Shown piece after piece: positions 44,877 through 52,691 of a DNA stretch of 55,197 nt. The translations under genes and the position numbers were made by a program. The notes under the pieces were generated by a model that did not search any database, was not told the origin of the DNA, and saw only the letters and a program-made list of their open reading frames with translations. Source of the DNA: an uncultured Muribaculaceae bacterium (GTDB taxonomy: Bacteria; Bacteroidota; Bacteroidia; Bacteroidales; Muribaculaceae); assembly GCA_947386115.1 (NCBI GenBank), contig CANDNO010000011.1, positions 1 to 55,197 on the forward strand. Reading direction: 5' to 3'. The number at the start of each line of letters is the position of its first letter. Position 1 is the first letter of the stretch.

Positions 44877-47381
44877 TTATTTTGCTGAGATTTTATAAGT
44901 TCTGAATCCATTGCGGGGCATCGACACGTTCATCGTCGAGCCGTTGAGAGCTACGTCGGCGAGCTTGTTGTCGAGAAGGTCGGTCTCGGCTACGCTGCCG
45001 CAAGGCATGTCGAGCCTCACGGTTGCCTGACGGTCGGCACACACGTTATGCAGTCTGAGCACCCGGTTGCCGGCGCGGTCGGTCATGGCGCAGCTCAGTC
45101 GGTACCCCTCGGTGTCGACACTTGCCAGTGAGCGTTTCTGGGGCTCGCCCGAGCCGCCGCACACTACCGCCTGCAGTGGCTCGTTGTAGCGGTCGGCCTC
45201 GGCCCACATTGCCTCGGCGCCGCCGTTACCGACATGAGGCAGCATCGCAAACTCGACCTCCGTACTGCCGGTGATGGCATAGTTGGGCCCCCAGAGTCCC
45301 TGACCCGAATACTGTATCGTAAGCGCCGTGGGATGTCCGGGGCCATGCACATAGCTCGTGGTGTGGTCGCTGAGCAGGCCCAGGCCCATCGTCTTGTCGT
45401 TGTCGGTAAAATCTATCCAGTTGAGAATCACGTTGTGCTTTATCGTGCTCCAACGGTCAAAGAATGTCGACTCCTGCGTGCTCTCGCACACATCAAACGG
45501 AGCGTCTTTCCACAGCCGCTCGGCATTGAACGATGTAGGCAGCAGCAGGCACAGCTTGTAGCGGTCGTCACAGAACGCGCGGCGGTCATGATTCCAGTGC
45601 CGCTCGCGGTATTCACCTATGCCGGGATTTCCTTTCCAGTCTATCTTGAGGTTGCAGTCGACACGCGGGCTTCCGGAAGCAAGGATGTAGGTCAGCTCGA
45701 AGGGGTGTCCGGCTATCTCGCCCGCTACCGTCAGGCTGCTTGCAAGATTGTTCCGCTCAGCGGCCACCACTCGGGCAGCACTCTCGGCCGACGAGCGAAA
45801 ACGCTCCTCGTCGTAGAAAAATCCTCTCAGCTCACACAGTCGGCGGACGCTTGTATCTGCCGGGGCATACTCGAGTCCGCTATCCTTCAGTATCATGCTC
45901 TTGACCGTTCCGCCATTGGCGAGATCGATCACAAGCTTCACTTTGTCGTTTTCAAGAACGGTATCGTCACCGCGGTTGTCGCTCTTGGCACTCTTGGCCA
46001 CGCGCTGTATGCGGTAGGTTGCATAGCCCAACGACGGCACCGCTGCCCTGAACACGAGCCGGCACTCGCCGTCGTTTTTCATCACCGACGGCACAGTCTT
46101 GCCATCCTCGCCCACGAGCTGTACCGCGTTGCCGTCGCCGGCCACCGAGCCGGGCAGCTTCAAGCTCACCACCTCGTCACGGTCAAGCAGAGTGGTATTG
46201 AAAACCTTTACCATCAGCACATTGCCGGCATCTATGCTCGCCGCCAGGCGCTCGATTTCGCTCCGGGCCGCTTCGTCGGCATTACCGGTCCACAGTTTAA
46301 TGGCATCGGCCCAGTTGCCGAAGTGCCACAGGCCGTTATATGGTACTATCCACGAGTCGTGGTGTTGTGCAAGCATCAGTTGACGCCAGGCTTCGTCCAT
46401 CACCGGCTGGTCGATGACGCCGCTGCCGGTCGCGGCGGCCATAAAGCCGAGCTTCTCGGCCATGAGCATTGAGTTCTCGGCGTGGCGCACCTGCCGTGCT
46501 ATGCGCTGCATCACCTGGCTGCCCCACATGAGGTTAACCCGCACATCGTCCTGCGACATCACATAGCGGTCGGCACTTACGCCGGGCGTATGATTCTCGA
46601 TATACTCGGTCCAGAGCACATACTTGGTCTTCCCTTTGTGTTTGCCCAGCCAGGGACCGTTGCGCCATCCTGCATCCTGGTAGCACATTGCCACCGGATT
46701 GTCGATGCCCGCCGCACGGCAAGCTCCGAGATAGCTCTCGGAGTTGGTCCAGCCGGTCGTCTGCCACACCGAGCCGGGCTCGAGACCCTCACACGCATAT
46801 CGGGGCACCGTGAGCAGCGATGTGCCGTCGGGGCCCACCCAGTCAACCAACTGTCCGCCGTAAGGAGCCATATATCCGCCCCAGCATGTGTTGGGACACT
46901 TGAGCGTTGCATATTTGAATCCGAATCCCTTGAGAATAGCCGGCAGGCACGAGGTAAAGCACGGTTCCTCAACCGCATAGGTCGTGAAAGGTATGTCGCC
47001 GAAATGATTGCGAAGCTTCTCGATACCGTAGCTGAACTGCCGTATGATACTCTCGCCCGAGATATTGTAGCAGTAAGGCTGGGCATACGTCGGGTTGGTG
47101 TACTCCATGCGCCCCTGCGACAGAAGGTCCTTGAACTGCACGTAAGCCTCAGGGGTCCTCACCTGCACCGTGTCCCACGTCTCGGGTTCGATTTCAAGTC
47201 CTATGCGCCAGTCGCTGTTGGCCTTGAGCTTATTGGCGATGAACTGCGTTTTCCACTTCACGGGATAGTGGCCGTAGATACCGCCATGATAGCCGTCGAC
47301 AAAGAAATCCTCACCGTTAACGCTCAGAATCGAGCATAACAGCCCCACCAGCAACATACTGTATCGTGATTGGTTACGCAT
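44877..47381 (-). CDS. GH38-like protein with altered N-terminal catalytic motif
   Basis: 834 residues from the ATG at 47381, which has a purine-rich AGAAGAAA just before it; an ATG at 47405 would overlap the small upstream gene more. Signal peptide MLLVGLLCSILSVNG. The order of parts resembles GH38 alpha-mannosidases: N-terminal deacetylase-like barrel, helical middle domain (WRQLMLAQHHDSWIVPYNGL) and beta-sandwich C-terminus (NGGTVKSMILKDSG). The usual HxHxDxGW near the start is replaced by DGYHGGIYGHYP, followed by LEIEPETWD and EEPCFTSCLP. Similar proteins occur across Bacteroidetes; activity is uncertain, possibly a different alpha-glycoside. Confidence 0.78.
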   Translation of the reverse strand: MRNQSRYSMLLVGLLCSILSVNGEDFFVDGYHGGIYGHYPVKWKTQFIANKLKANSDWRIGLEIEPETWDTVQVRTPEAYVQFKDLLSQGRMEYTNPTYAQPYCYNISGESIIRQFSYGIEKLRNHFGDIPFTTYAVEEPCFTSCLPAILKGFGFKYATLKCPNTCWGGYMAPYGGQLVDWVGPDGTSLLTVPRYACEGLEPGSVWQTTGWTNSESYLGACRAAGIDNPVAMCYQDAGWRNGPWLGKHKGKTKYVLWTEYIENHTPGVSADRYVMSQDDVRVNLMWGSQVMQRIARQVRHAENSMLMAEKLGFMAAATGSGVIDQPVMDEAWRQLMLAQHHDSWIVPYNGLWHFGNWADAIKLWTGNADEAARSEIERLAASIDAGNVLMVKVFNTTLLDRDEVVSLKLPGSVAGDGNAVQLVGEDGKTVPSVMKNDGECRLVFRAAVPSLGYATYRIQRVAKSAKSDNRGDDTVLENDKVKLVIDLANGGTVKSMILKDSGLEYAPADTSVRRLCELRGFFYDEERFRSSAESAARVVAAERNNLASSLTVAGEIAGHPFELTYILASGSPRVDCNLKIDWKGNPGIGEYRERHWNHDRRAFCDDRYKLCLLLPTSFNAERLWKDAPFDVCESTQESTFFDRWSTIKHNVILNWIDFTDNDKTMGLGLLSDHTTSYVHGPGHPTALTIQYSGQGLWGPNYAITGSTEVEFAMLPHVGNGGAEAMWAEADRYNEPLQAVVCGGSGEPQKRSLASVDTEGYRLSCAMTDRAGNRVLRLHNVCADRQATVRLDMPCGSVAETDLLDNKLADVALNGSTMNVSMPRNGFRTYKISAK

Positions 47382-47586
47382 TTTCTTCTGAAACGAATTG
47401 GTCAAAATTAGGAACGGACTCTTTGGCCTGCTGTGTACCCACGCTGAAATCGGTTACTGCCAGAGCGGCAAGCGACAACTGATAGTCACGACGAAAAGTC
47501 TCGTCGGTAGCGAGCAATCGGTCAAACTGCTCCTTCTGATCCTCGCTGAGCTTGTCGGTCAAGTATATTTCAATTAATTCGTGCAT
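47374..47586 (-). CDS. Small anti-sigma-like protein without a membrane segment
   Basis: 70 residues: IEIYLTDKLSEDQKEQFDRL, LATDETFRRDYQLSLAAL. This is the N-terminal helical pattern of Bacteroidetes anti-sigma factors (xYLxGxLxxEExxxFExxL), but the protein stops where the membrane helix should begin. It overlaps the GH38-like gene by eight bases, so it opens the first mannan-locus transcript. The ECF sigma gene lies 550 bases upstream on the same strand, with a terminator and a MITE-like element between. A soluble anti-sigma or a trimmed remnant are both possible. Confidence 0.6.
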   Translation of the reverse strand: MHELIEIYLTDKLSEDQKEQFDRLLATDETFRRDYQLSLAALAVTDFSVGTQQAKESVPNFDQFVSEENA

Positions 47587-47714
47587 AAATAGGCAATATG
47601 TTCAATTATTGTCATGTACCAAGAAAGAGATATCAGAGAGAGAACTCATTTCCTCCTCTCTATCACAAAGAACGATTGACACATTTGAATCCATTAAATA
47701 TACATAAATATTTT

Positions 47715-48032
47715 TAAGACCCCGTACCCCAATATTTGTTAACACTGGGGTCGCATATCTCTGAGCGATTTTTGTCTTGTGATGAAGGAGCGTAGCCGTA
47801 GCTACGTGACTGAAGAACAAGGCAAAAAGCGCCAGAGATATGCGGTGTTCCGGTAATTTTATGCGCGACATACAATTAATCACACCCAGATTCGGTTTTA
47901 TGATTTTAACCATTTATAACTGATAGGAGTAGATTGAGATATTCAACAGATTTGACACTCAGACAACGTAGTTTTATTTTTGAAAAATTACCATCGCCCC
48001 GGCGTTAACAAATATTGGGGTACGGGGTCTTA
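47715..48032. mobile_element. MITE-like element with 29-bp perfect terminal inverted repeats and TA flanks
   Basis: Bases 47715-47743 and 48004-48032 are exact inverse complements (starting TAAGACCCCGTACCCC). Both outer ends read TA, consistent with a TA target duplication as made by IS630/Tc1-mariner transposases. Inside, 47751-47778 and the stretch ending near 47845 form a long imperfect hairpin with CGCATATCTCTG ends. No transposase gene is present. It fills the gap between the ECF sigma terminator and the anti-sigma-like gene. A 103-codon frame across it (47602-47913) is considered chance. Confidence 0.8.
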
Positions 48033-48035
48033 GTT

Positions 48036-48069
48036 AAAAAAAGGACACGCACCCACGTGCATGTCCTTT
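48036..48069 (-). terminator. Terminator of the ECF sigma gene
   Basis: On the minus strand AAAGGACATGCACGTGGGTG folds back on GCGTGTCCTTT and is followed by seven T (48036-48042). It is immediately next to the MITE-like element. Confidence 0.85.
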
Positions 48070-48133
48070 CCAACCTAACATAATTCTTACCCTAAAAATT
48101 TAAAAACTTAAAACTTATATCACATGAATTCAC

Positions 48134-48646
48134 TTATTTTCTCATATATACATCGGTCACGGCACGCAGGCGGCGCAACGCTATGCCCAGCTGCACGCTC
48201 ACCGTGTTCTCCGACAGAGCCAGATGCTCCGCGATCTCGGCATGCGTCATGCCATCAACGCGGCTGAGCATGAAAATCTCGCGGCAACGGTTGGGCAGCT
48301 TCTCCACCTCCCGCTTAACCAGAGTCATCAGTTCGCCGGCAAGCAGCTCGGTATCGCTCATCAACTCCAGTGCACCCTCGCGAGCCTTATACTCCACGAT
48401 AGCGTGAGCCTCGTAAGCCTTCTCGTGCACCATGTGCTTGATGAAGTCAAGACAACGGTTGCGCACCAGGCGGAACATATAGGCATTGATATTTTTAATC
48501 TCGCAGATATGCTCGTTGTTCTTCCACAATTCTATGAAAGCATCATGCACAAGATTCTCAGCATCCTCACGGCTCGGCAAGAAATCACAGGCGAACCGCA
48601 CAAGCTTCGAATGATACATTTTGTAGATTTCAGAAAAGTTTTCCAT
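48134..48646 (-). CDS. ECF-type RNA polymerase sigma factor
   Basis: 170 residues from the ATG at 48646 (MENFSEIYKMYHSKLVRFAC); the longer frame lacks family similarity. Region 2 contains FLPSREDAENLVHDAFIELW and NINAYMFRLVRNRCLDFIK; region 4 is LPNRCREIFMLSRVDGMTHA, EIAEHLALSENTVSVQLGIA, LRRLR. Such sigma factors often control SusC/SusD loci in Bacteroides with a membrane anti-sigma. Here no SusC has an STN domain and no full anti-sigma is in view. It is a candidate activator of the mannan locus downstream. Confidence 0.94.
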   Translation of the reverse strand: MENFSEIYKMYHSKLVRFACDFLPSREDAENLVHDAFIELWKNNEHICEIKNINAYMFRLVRNRCLDFIKHMVHEKAYEAHAIVEYKAREGALELMSDTELLAGELMTLVKREVEKLPNRCREIFMLSRVDGMTHAEIAEHLALSENTVSVQLGIALRRLRAVTDVYMRK

Positions 48647-48744
48647 CTTGATTTTTGTTGTCACGCGACACCCTGAGGCGAAGCGATGAAGAATTGTGAA
48701 ACGAGGATTTGATTTAAGATTTGCGACATTAAATTTGTCGATTG

Positions 48745-48796
48745 CAAAGTTATTGTGCGATTGATACGATTTCGACACCGATTAGACGCAAAAGTA
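48745..48796 (-). promoter_or_regulatory. Two -7-like boxes upstream of the ECF sigma gene
   Basis: On the minus strand TACTTTTG (48789-48796) and TAACTTTG (48745-48752). Neither has an evident TTTG at the normal -33 distance. Confidence 0.5.
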
Positions 48797-48808
48797 GATA
48801 CAATTAAA

Positions 48809-48838
48809 CCCCCTCCAACCCCCACCACCCTATCCCCC
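48809..48838 (-). other. G-quadruplex motif upstream of the ECF sigma promoter
   Basis: On the minus strand G5-ATA-G3-TGGT-G5-TTGGA-G5, which satisfies the classical four-run G4 rule with loops of 3-5 bases. It starts 12 bases upstream of the TACTTTTG box. Confidence 0.6.
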
Positions 48839-48980
48839 AAATATTTACCCACACATCACACCCCGCTCCAAAGTAGGTGTAATATTAACACTTTTAACCC
48901 CACTTCCACCCCCAAAATAGCATTAATTTTTGTCTCCGGCAGCGCGATTCATCGCGCCCAGCCACCCCATAGGCCGCAGC

Positions 48981-49101
48981 GCAGTGCCAGGCCGGAGGCC
49001 TGCACATCCCGTTAACCACAAAGTCCACCTCGCGAGCCCCCTGCCCCACCGGCAGCGCCCACGCAGCGCCAGGCCGGAGGCCTGCACATCTCGTTAACCA
49101 C
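48981..49101. repeat. Two copies of a 39-bp palindromic intergenic repeat
   Basis: Copies at 48981-49019 and 49063-49101, two mismatches. Each contains CAGGCC-GGA-GGCCTG followed by CACATC and GTTAACCAC. The gap 48840-49230 also holds GGGCG/CGCCC-type hairpins (49102-49119, and CCCCGGAGGGG at 49145-49155) and a CCTAAAGAC/CCTAAACAC tandem stretch at 49163-49206. No gene is seen there. Confidence 0.85.
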
Positions 49102-49231
49102 GGGCGCTCGCCGCCCGTGGCCCGGCCCCCATCCACCACCACGACCCCGGAGGGGTCGAACACCCCCTAAAGACCCTAAACACCCTAAAGCCCTTAAAGA
49201 CCCTAAGGCCCGCTCCGTCCAGCCCCCCCGC

Positions 49232-49267
49232 AAAAAGAGGCGCCGCTCATTGACAGAGCGACGCCTC
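49232..49267 (-). terminator. Terminator of the tailed lipoprotein gene
   Basis: On the minus strand GAGGCGTCGCTC pairs with GAGCGGCGCCTC (one mismatch, 12 bp), loop of 7, followed by TTTTT. Confidence 0.9.
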
Positions 49268-49295
49268 CAAAACAAAGATATGTATGAGAATACTA

Positions 49296-50309
49296 TTACT
49301 TCACGATAACCTTCTGGACGGTAGACTGGGCGCCATTCACTACGCGAACGATGCACATGCCCTTGCGAGCCTCGAGTGTAGCAGCACCGTTTACAACCTT
49401 AGTGTCGATGATCGAACCGGTCATATCATAAACGGTAGCGATACCACCTTCAGCCTCAACCTCAATACGACCGTCAACAGCCACAACATTTACCTTGCCG
49501 CCATCAACAACAGTCTCAATACCACCGGTATTGGTATTCTCGATTACTTCTACTTCATTATTGATTGTAGGCATCTCTTTCTCTTTTTCGCCAGGAACTT
49601 TACCCTGATAGTGAGCGACATCCATAGGACTGATCGGGAGGCCATTAACCATTATATTGGCAAGTGAAAGTTTACGGGCTTCTATTTCAGTGGACTTAAG
49701 CGTTGAAACCATTGCCAGATATTCCTGAAAGCACATATAAAGCTGTCCTTTGATTGTATTATTATCATTTTTATTGTTAAATGCTAAATTATAGTCCAAA
49801 TCGCCATTAGCTAAAAGCATTTTTGAAGGCTCAGTTGATGAGCTGCCGCCCATAACATCAATTTCATATTTACCCAAGGCCTGACCAACTTTCAAAACAA
49901 GCTCGGCATTTGTTGGCTCACCGGCAATTGTTTGTTTCTCTTTTGTTTGGAAAGCAACCCATTTATAACCCTCTCTGGGATACGATACTTCCATCAACTT
50001 AGAATAGAATTTTGAATCCTCAAACTCAAATTTCTTTGGATCAGCCATAAGCTGATTATCAATCACTTTTAAACTTATGACCTCCCAATCATTAGGAACA
50101 CGAACGCCGTAATATAGATAAATATCCGCATTGTTCTGGAATTCTGCACCATCACGCTCAATCTTGGCTGTAACAGTAATATTCTCTCCTTGCATGGGAG
50201 TGTGATTGTCAATGGTAAACTCTGTAATGATGAGTCCGCAAGATACTGCAATGAACGCAACTACGAGCGAAGCTACGATTGCCGATTTTTTAAGGTAAAA
50301 TTTTTTCAT
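49296..50309 (-). CDS. Lipoprotein with C-terminal sorting-like beta domain
   Basis: 337 residues; lipobox IAVSC (Cys24). The first part begins with a beta-sandwich that may bind ligands (IDNHTPMQGENITVTAKIER). The middle contains KMLLANGDLDYNLAFNN. The last 80 residues (VVDGGKVNVVAVDGRIEVEA, GGIATVYDMTGSIIDTKVVN, GMCIVRVVNG, VQKVIVK) match the C-terminal beta domain of many Bacteroidetes secreted proteins related to type IX sorting signals. Having both a lipobox and such a tail is uncommon. It stands alone with its own promoter and terminator. No function can be given. Confidence 0.75.
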   Translation of the reverse strand: MKKFYLKKSAIVASLVVAFIAVSCGLIITEFTIDNHTPMQGENITVTAKIERDGAEFQNNADIYLYYGVRVPNDWEVISLKVIDNQLMADPKKFEFEDSKFYSKLMEVSYPREGYKWVAFQTKEKQTIAGEPTNAELVLKVGQALGKYEIDVMGGSSSTEPSKMLLANGDLDYNLAFNNKNDNNTIKGQLYMCFQEYLAMVSTLKSTEIEARKLSLANIMVNGLPISPMDVAHYQGKVPGEKEKEMPTINNEVEVIENTNTGGIETVVDGGKVNVVAVDGRIEVEAEGGIATVYDMTGSIIDTKVVNGAATLEARKGMCIVRVVNGAQSTVQKVIVK

Positions 50310-50359
50310 TGATAATTTATTTATAGATGTGATTAAAAAGAATGTTCATGGCATTTACG

Positions 50360-50367
50360 CAAAAGTA
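50360..50367 (-). promoter_or_regulatory. -7 box of the tailed lipoprotein gene
   Basis: TACTTTTG on the minus strand, leaving a leader of about 45 bases. A -33 box is not evident. Between this and the terminator at 50574 (50368-50573) I see no gene or clear repeat. Confidence 0.5.
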
Positions 50368-50573
50368 CACCACAATCAAGCCCTTCCCGCCGCTATGTAG
50401 ACCTCTAATTAGATTAAAACGCACTCTAATAAATCATATCATTCTGTATATCTGCGCTTTGCGACACGCCATCGCGAGGTGCAGCGTAAAGGTTTTGGTA
50501 AACGCAAAACAGCCCTAATCGACCCCTCGAAGCGGATTAAACCCGCTAAACTTCAGCGTTAGAATAAAATTAT

Positions 50574-50606
50574 AGCAGGGACACACCCGGAAGGTATGTC
50601 CCTGCT
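50574..50606 (-). terminator. Terminator of the inositol-lipid/pdxA operon
   Basis: Arms AGCAGGGACA (50574-50583) and TGTCCCTGCT (50597-50606), 13-base loop; the minus strand continues with ATAATTTTATT. Confidence 0.85.
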
Positions 50607-50653
50607 GAAGTATTGTATCCGTTAATTTTGTCGGGTTACCCCCGCGTCCCGGG

Positions 50654-51742
50654 TTACTCGTCTTTGCTCAGGTCGAGAACCACGTTGTCCTTGCTCTTGT
50701 CGAAATACTGGCGGCGCAGCGGGTTGCGGTGGGCCTCGCTGTGGCGTCCGCGGTTACGGTAAATGTCGATGGCTGCATAGATGGCCTGACGCATCGACTC
50801 GGCATCGGCCTCCCCCTTGCCGGCAATGTCATAGCCGGTACCATGGTCGGGCGACGTGCGCACAAACGGCAGTCCGGCCGTAAAGTTCACTCCGCCGGCC
50901 ATCGCGATTGTCTTGAACGGGGCGAGTCCCTGGTCGTGGTACATTGCAAGCACACCGTCAAAATGACGGTACTGCTCGGCGCCGAAGAATCCGTCGGCCG
51001 CGTAAGGGCCGTAGCAGTTAATGCCCTCCTTTTTAGCCTGTTCGATAGCCGGAATGATTACATTCTCCTCCTCGTGGCCTATAACACCACCGTCGCCGGC
51101 ATGGGGATTCAGAGCAAGCACGGCTACGCGGGGATGGCTCAGGCCGAAGTCCTTTACAAGCGACTCGGAGAACTGCACGAGCTTGTCATGCACCCGCTCG
51201 GTAGTAATCTCGGCGGCAATCTGTGCAATGGGGCAGTGGGTGGTTACGAGAGCAACCCTCAGGCGGTCGTTGAACAGCACCATAAGAGCCTGCTTACCCT
51301 CGCCGGCACAGCTGGCAAGATACTCCGTGTGGCCGGGGAAATGGAAATCCTCGCTTTGAATATTGTTCTTATTGATAGGGGCTGTGACAAGCACATCAAT
51401 GTCGCCGTTCTTAAGGTCGGCTACAGCACGCTCCAGTGCGGCAAAAGCGGCGCGGCCCGACTCGGGGGTCGACACTCCCGGCTCGATCTTCACATCCTCG
51501 CCCACCACATTAATTATATTATTGGCATCGGGCTGAGCGTCGGCGGCATTCTCGATTGTATTGAACGGGACGTTGGGCATATCCATTCCCTTGCGGTAAT
51601 AGTTGGCTATGCGGGCCGAGCCGTAGACCACCGGTGTACAGAGCTCGAGCATGCGGTTGTCCTCAAGGGTCTTGAGTATAACCTCATAGCCTATGCCGTT
51701 TATATCGCCGTGGGTGATTCCCACCTTTATTTTATTACTCAT
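50654..51742 (-). CDS. pdxA: 4-hydroxythreonine-4-phosphate dehydrogenase PdxA
   Basis: 362 residues. The enzyme oxidises 4-phosphohydroxy-L-threonine with NAD in vitamin B6 (PLP) synthesis. Motifs are GITHGDINGIGYEV at the N-terminus, TAPINKNNI, FPGHTEYLA, TTHCPI, LNPHAGDGG, YHDQGLAPFK and SPDHGTGYDIAGKG, including the metal-binding His residues. A C-terminal extension (RQYFDKSKDNVVLDLSKDE) is beyond the usual core. It overlaps the PAP2 gene by eight bases, so it is translationally coupled to lipid genes with which it has no known metabolic link; PLP is, however, the cofactor of serine palmitoyltransferase, which starts sphingolipids. Confidence 0.96.
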   Translation of the reverse strand: MSNKIKVGITHGDINGIGYEVILKTLEDNRMLELCTPVVYGSARIANYYRKGMDMPNVPFNTIENAADAQPDANNIINVVGEDVKIEPGVSTPESGRAAFAALERAVADLKNGDIDVLVTAPINKNNIQSEDFHFPGHTEYLASCAGEGKQALMVLFNDRLRVALVTTHCPIAQIAAEITTERVHDKLVQFSESLVKDFGLSHPRVAVLALNPHAGDGGVIGHEEENVIIPAIEQAKKEGINCYGPYAADGFFGAEQYRHFDGVLAMYHDQGLAPFKTIAMAGGVNFTAGLPFVRTSPDHGTGYDIAGKGEADAESMRQAIYAAIDIYRNRGRHSEAHRNPLRRQYFDKSKDNVVLDLSKDE

Positions 51743-52691
51743 TACTTATATATTTACAGTATGTATTATCGACGAAGCGTCGGAAAGAGCCGATCCTCAT
51801 CAGTACGAATTCAAACAATGCTATTCCCACCAGGGCGGTAGCTATTCCGAGCAACACATCGATGAGATAGTGGTGGCCCGAATACACAGCCGTGAACCAT
51901 ATACCCATCGTGATGATGGCAAACAGGACTCTCACCCATGTGGCACAGCGTGCACGGAGCGAATAGATGAAGGCGATGAGCATGTAGGCCGAGTGGAGCG
52001 ACGGCACGGCGGCAAAGACATTGGAGTTGCGGGCATAAAGGCCGTCAAACACCATCCAGCCGGTCATCTGGTCAAAGCGTCCCAGGCCGGCCACATCGCC
52101 GGGCGTGCCCGCGATGAACTCTGTACCATACTTGGCCACATACCATGGCGGGGCTGCCGGGTGGATATAGTAGACACAGAACCCCAACAGGTTGACAAAC
52201 AGGAACACGAGCGAAAAATGCAGGTACACGCGGTCCTGGCGCTTGAAATACAGCCACAGGCCGAAGAGGATAGGCACCGGCACCCAGCAGAGATAGAAAA
52301 ATCCGGCCAGCGCGTCGACCCACGGCGCGTGGTGTATGGCGAAGAACTCGTTGGGGGTCTTAACGACACCGTCGGCCACAGTGATGCCGAACAATGATTT
52401 CTCGCTGTTGTACAGCCCCTCGATGTCAACGGTATTGACCTCGTAGTTGGGGACAATGTTCATCCAGTCGTAGGAAATGCCGAACACGATAAAGGGCAAC
52501 AGCGCCACAACCATGCGGCGCGTGGCGCCCGTAGCGAAGAACAATGCCGCGATGAGCAGCGCCAGATACACATGCTCGGGCCTGAAACCCACACACACCG
52601 CGGTGACACCGAGCCACACGGCCAGTGCCACAACCATTATGACTCCCTCGCGCGTGGAGGGGAGATGTCGTGAACGCTCGGCGGGGCTCAT
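51735..52691 (-). CDS. PAP2-superfamily membrane protein, inositol phosphorylceramide synthase-like
   Basis: 318 residues, about seven membrane helices (VIMVVALAVWLGVTAVCVGF, YLHFSLVFLFVNLLGFCVYY, LFAIITMGIWFTAVYSG, and others). The PAP2/AUR1 catalytic signature is split over YYIHPAAPPWY (about 174), VPSLHSAY (about 227) and YSGHHYLIDVLLG (about 268), giving His residues for a phosphotransfer. With a neighbouring CDP-alcohol transferase this fits the Bacteroides inositol phosphorylceramide synthase, which moves a phosphoinositol head group to ceramide. It overlaps the transferase gene by four bases. A plain lipid phosphatase is the alternative. Confidence 0.85.
   Translation of the reverse strand: MSPAERSRHLPSTREGVIMVVALAVWLGVTAVCVGFRPEHVYLALLIAALFFATGATRRMVVALLPFIVFGISYDWMNIVPNYEVNTVDIEGLYNSEKSLFGITVADGVVKTPNEFFAIHHAPWVDALAGFFYLCWVPVPILFGLWLYFKRQDRVYLHFSLVFLFVNLLGFCVYYIHPAAPPWYVAKYGTEFIAGTPGDVAGLGRFDQMTGWMVFDGLYARNSNVFAAVPSLHSAYMLIAFIYSLRARCATWVRVLFAIITMGIWFTAVYSGHHYLIDVLLGIATALVGIALFEFVLMRIGSFRRFVDNTYCKYISNE

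Noticed and set aside
45234..46472. 412-codon plus-strand frame
   Set aside because: Antisense shadow of the GH38-like gene, no recognisable motif.
47602..47657. AGGAGG followed by ATG and a 15-codon frame, possible leader peptide
   Set aside because: The spacing is only two bases, Shine-Dalgarno use is rare in this group, and the purines also pair with the downstream CTCTCTC as a hairpin.
47602..47913. 103-codon minus-strand frame before the anti-sigma-like gene
   Set aside because: Most of it is the MITE-like element and its inverted repeats; residues show no protein-like pattern and the frame changes meaning at the element border.
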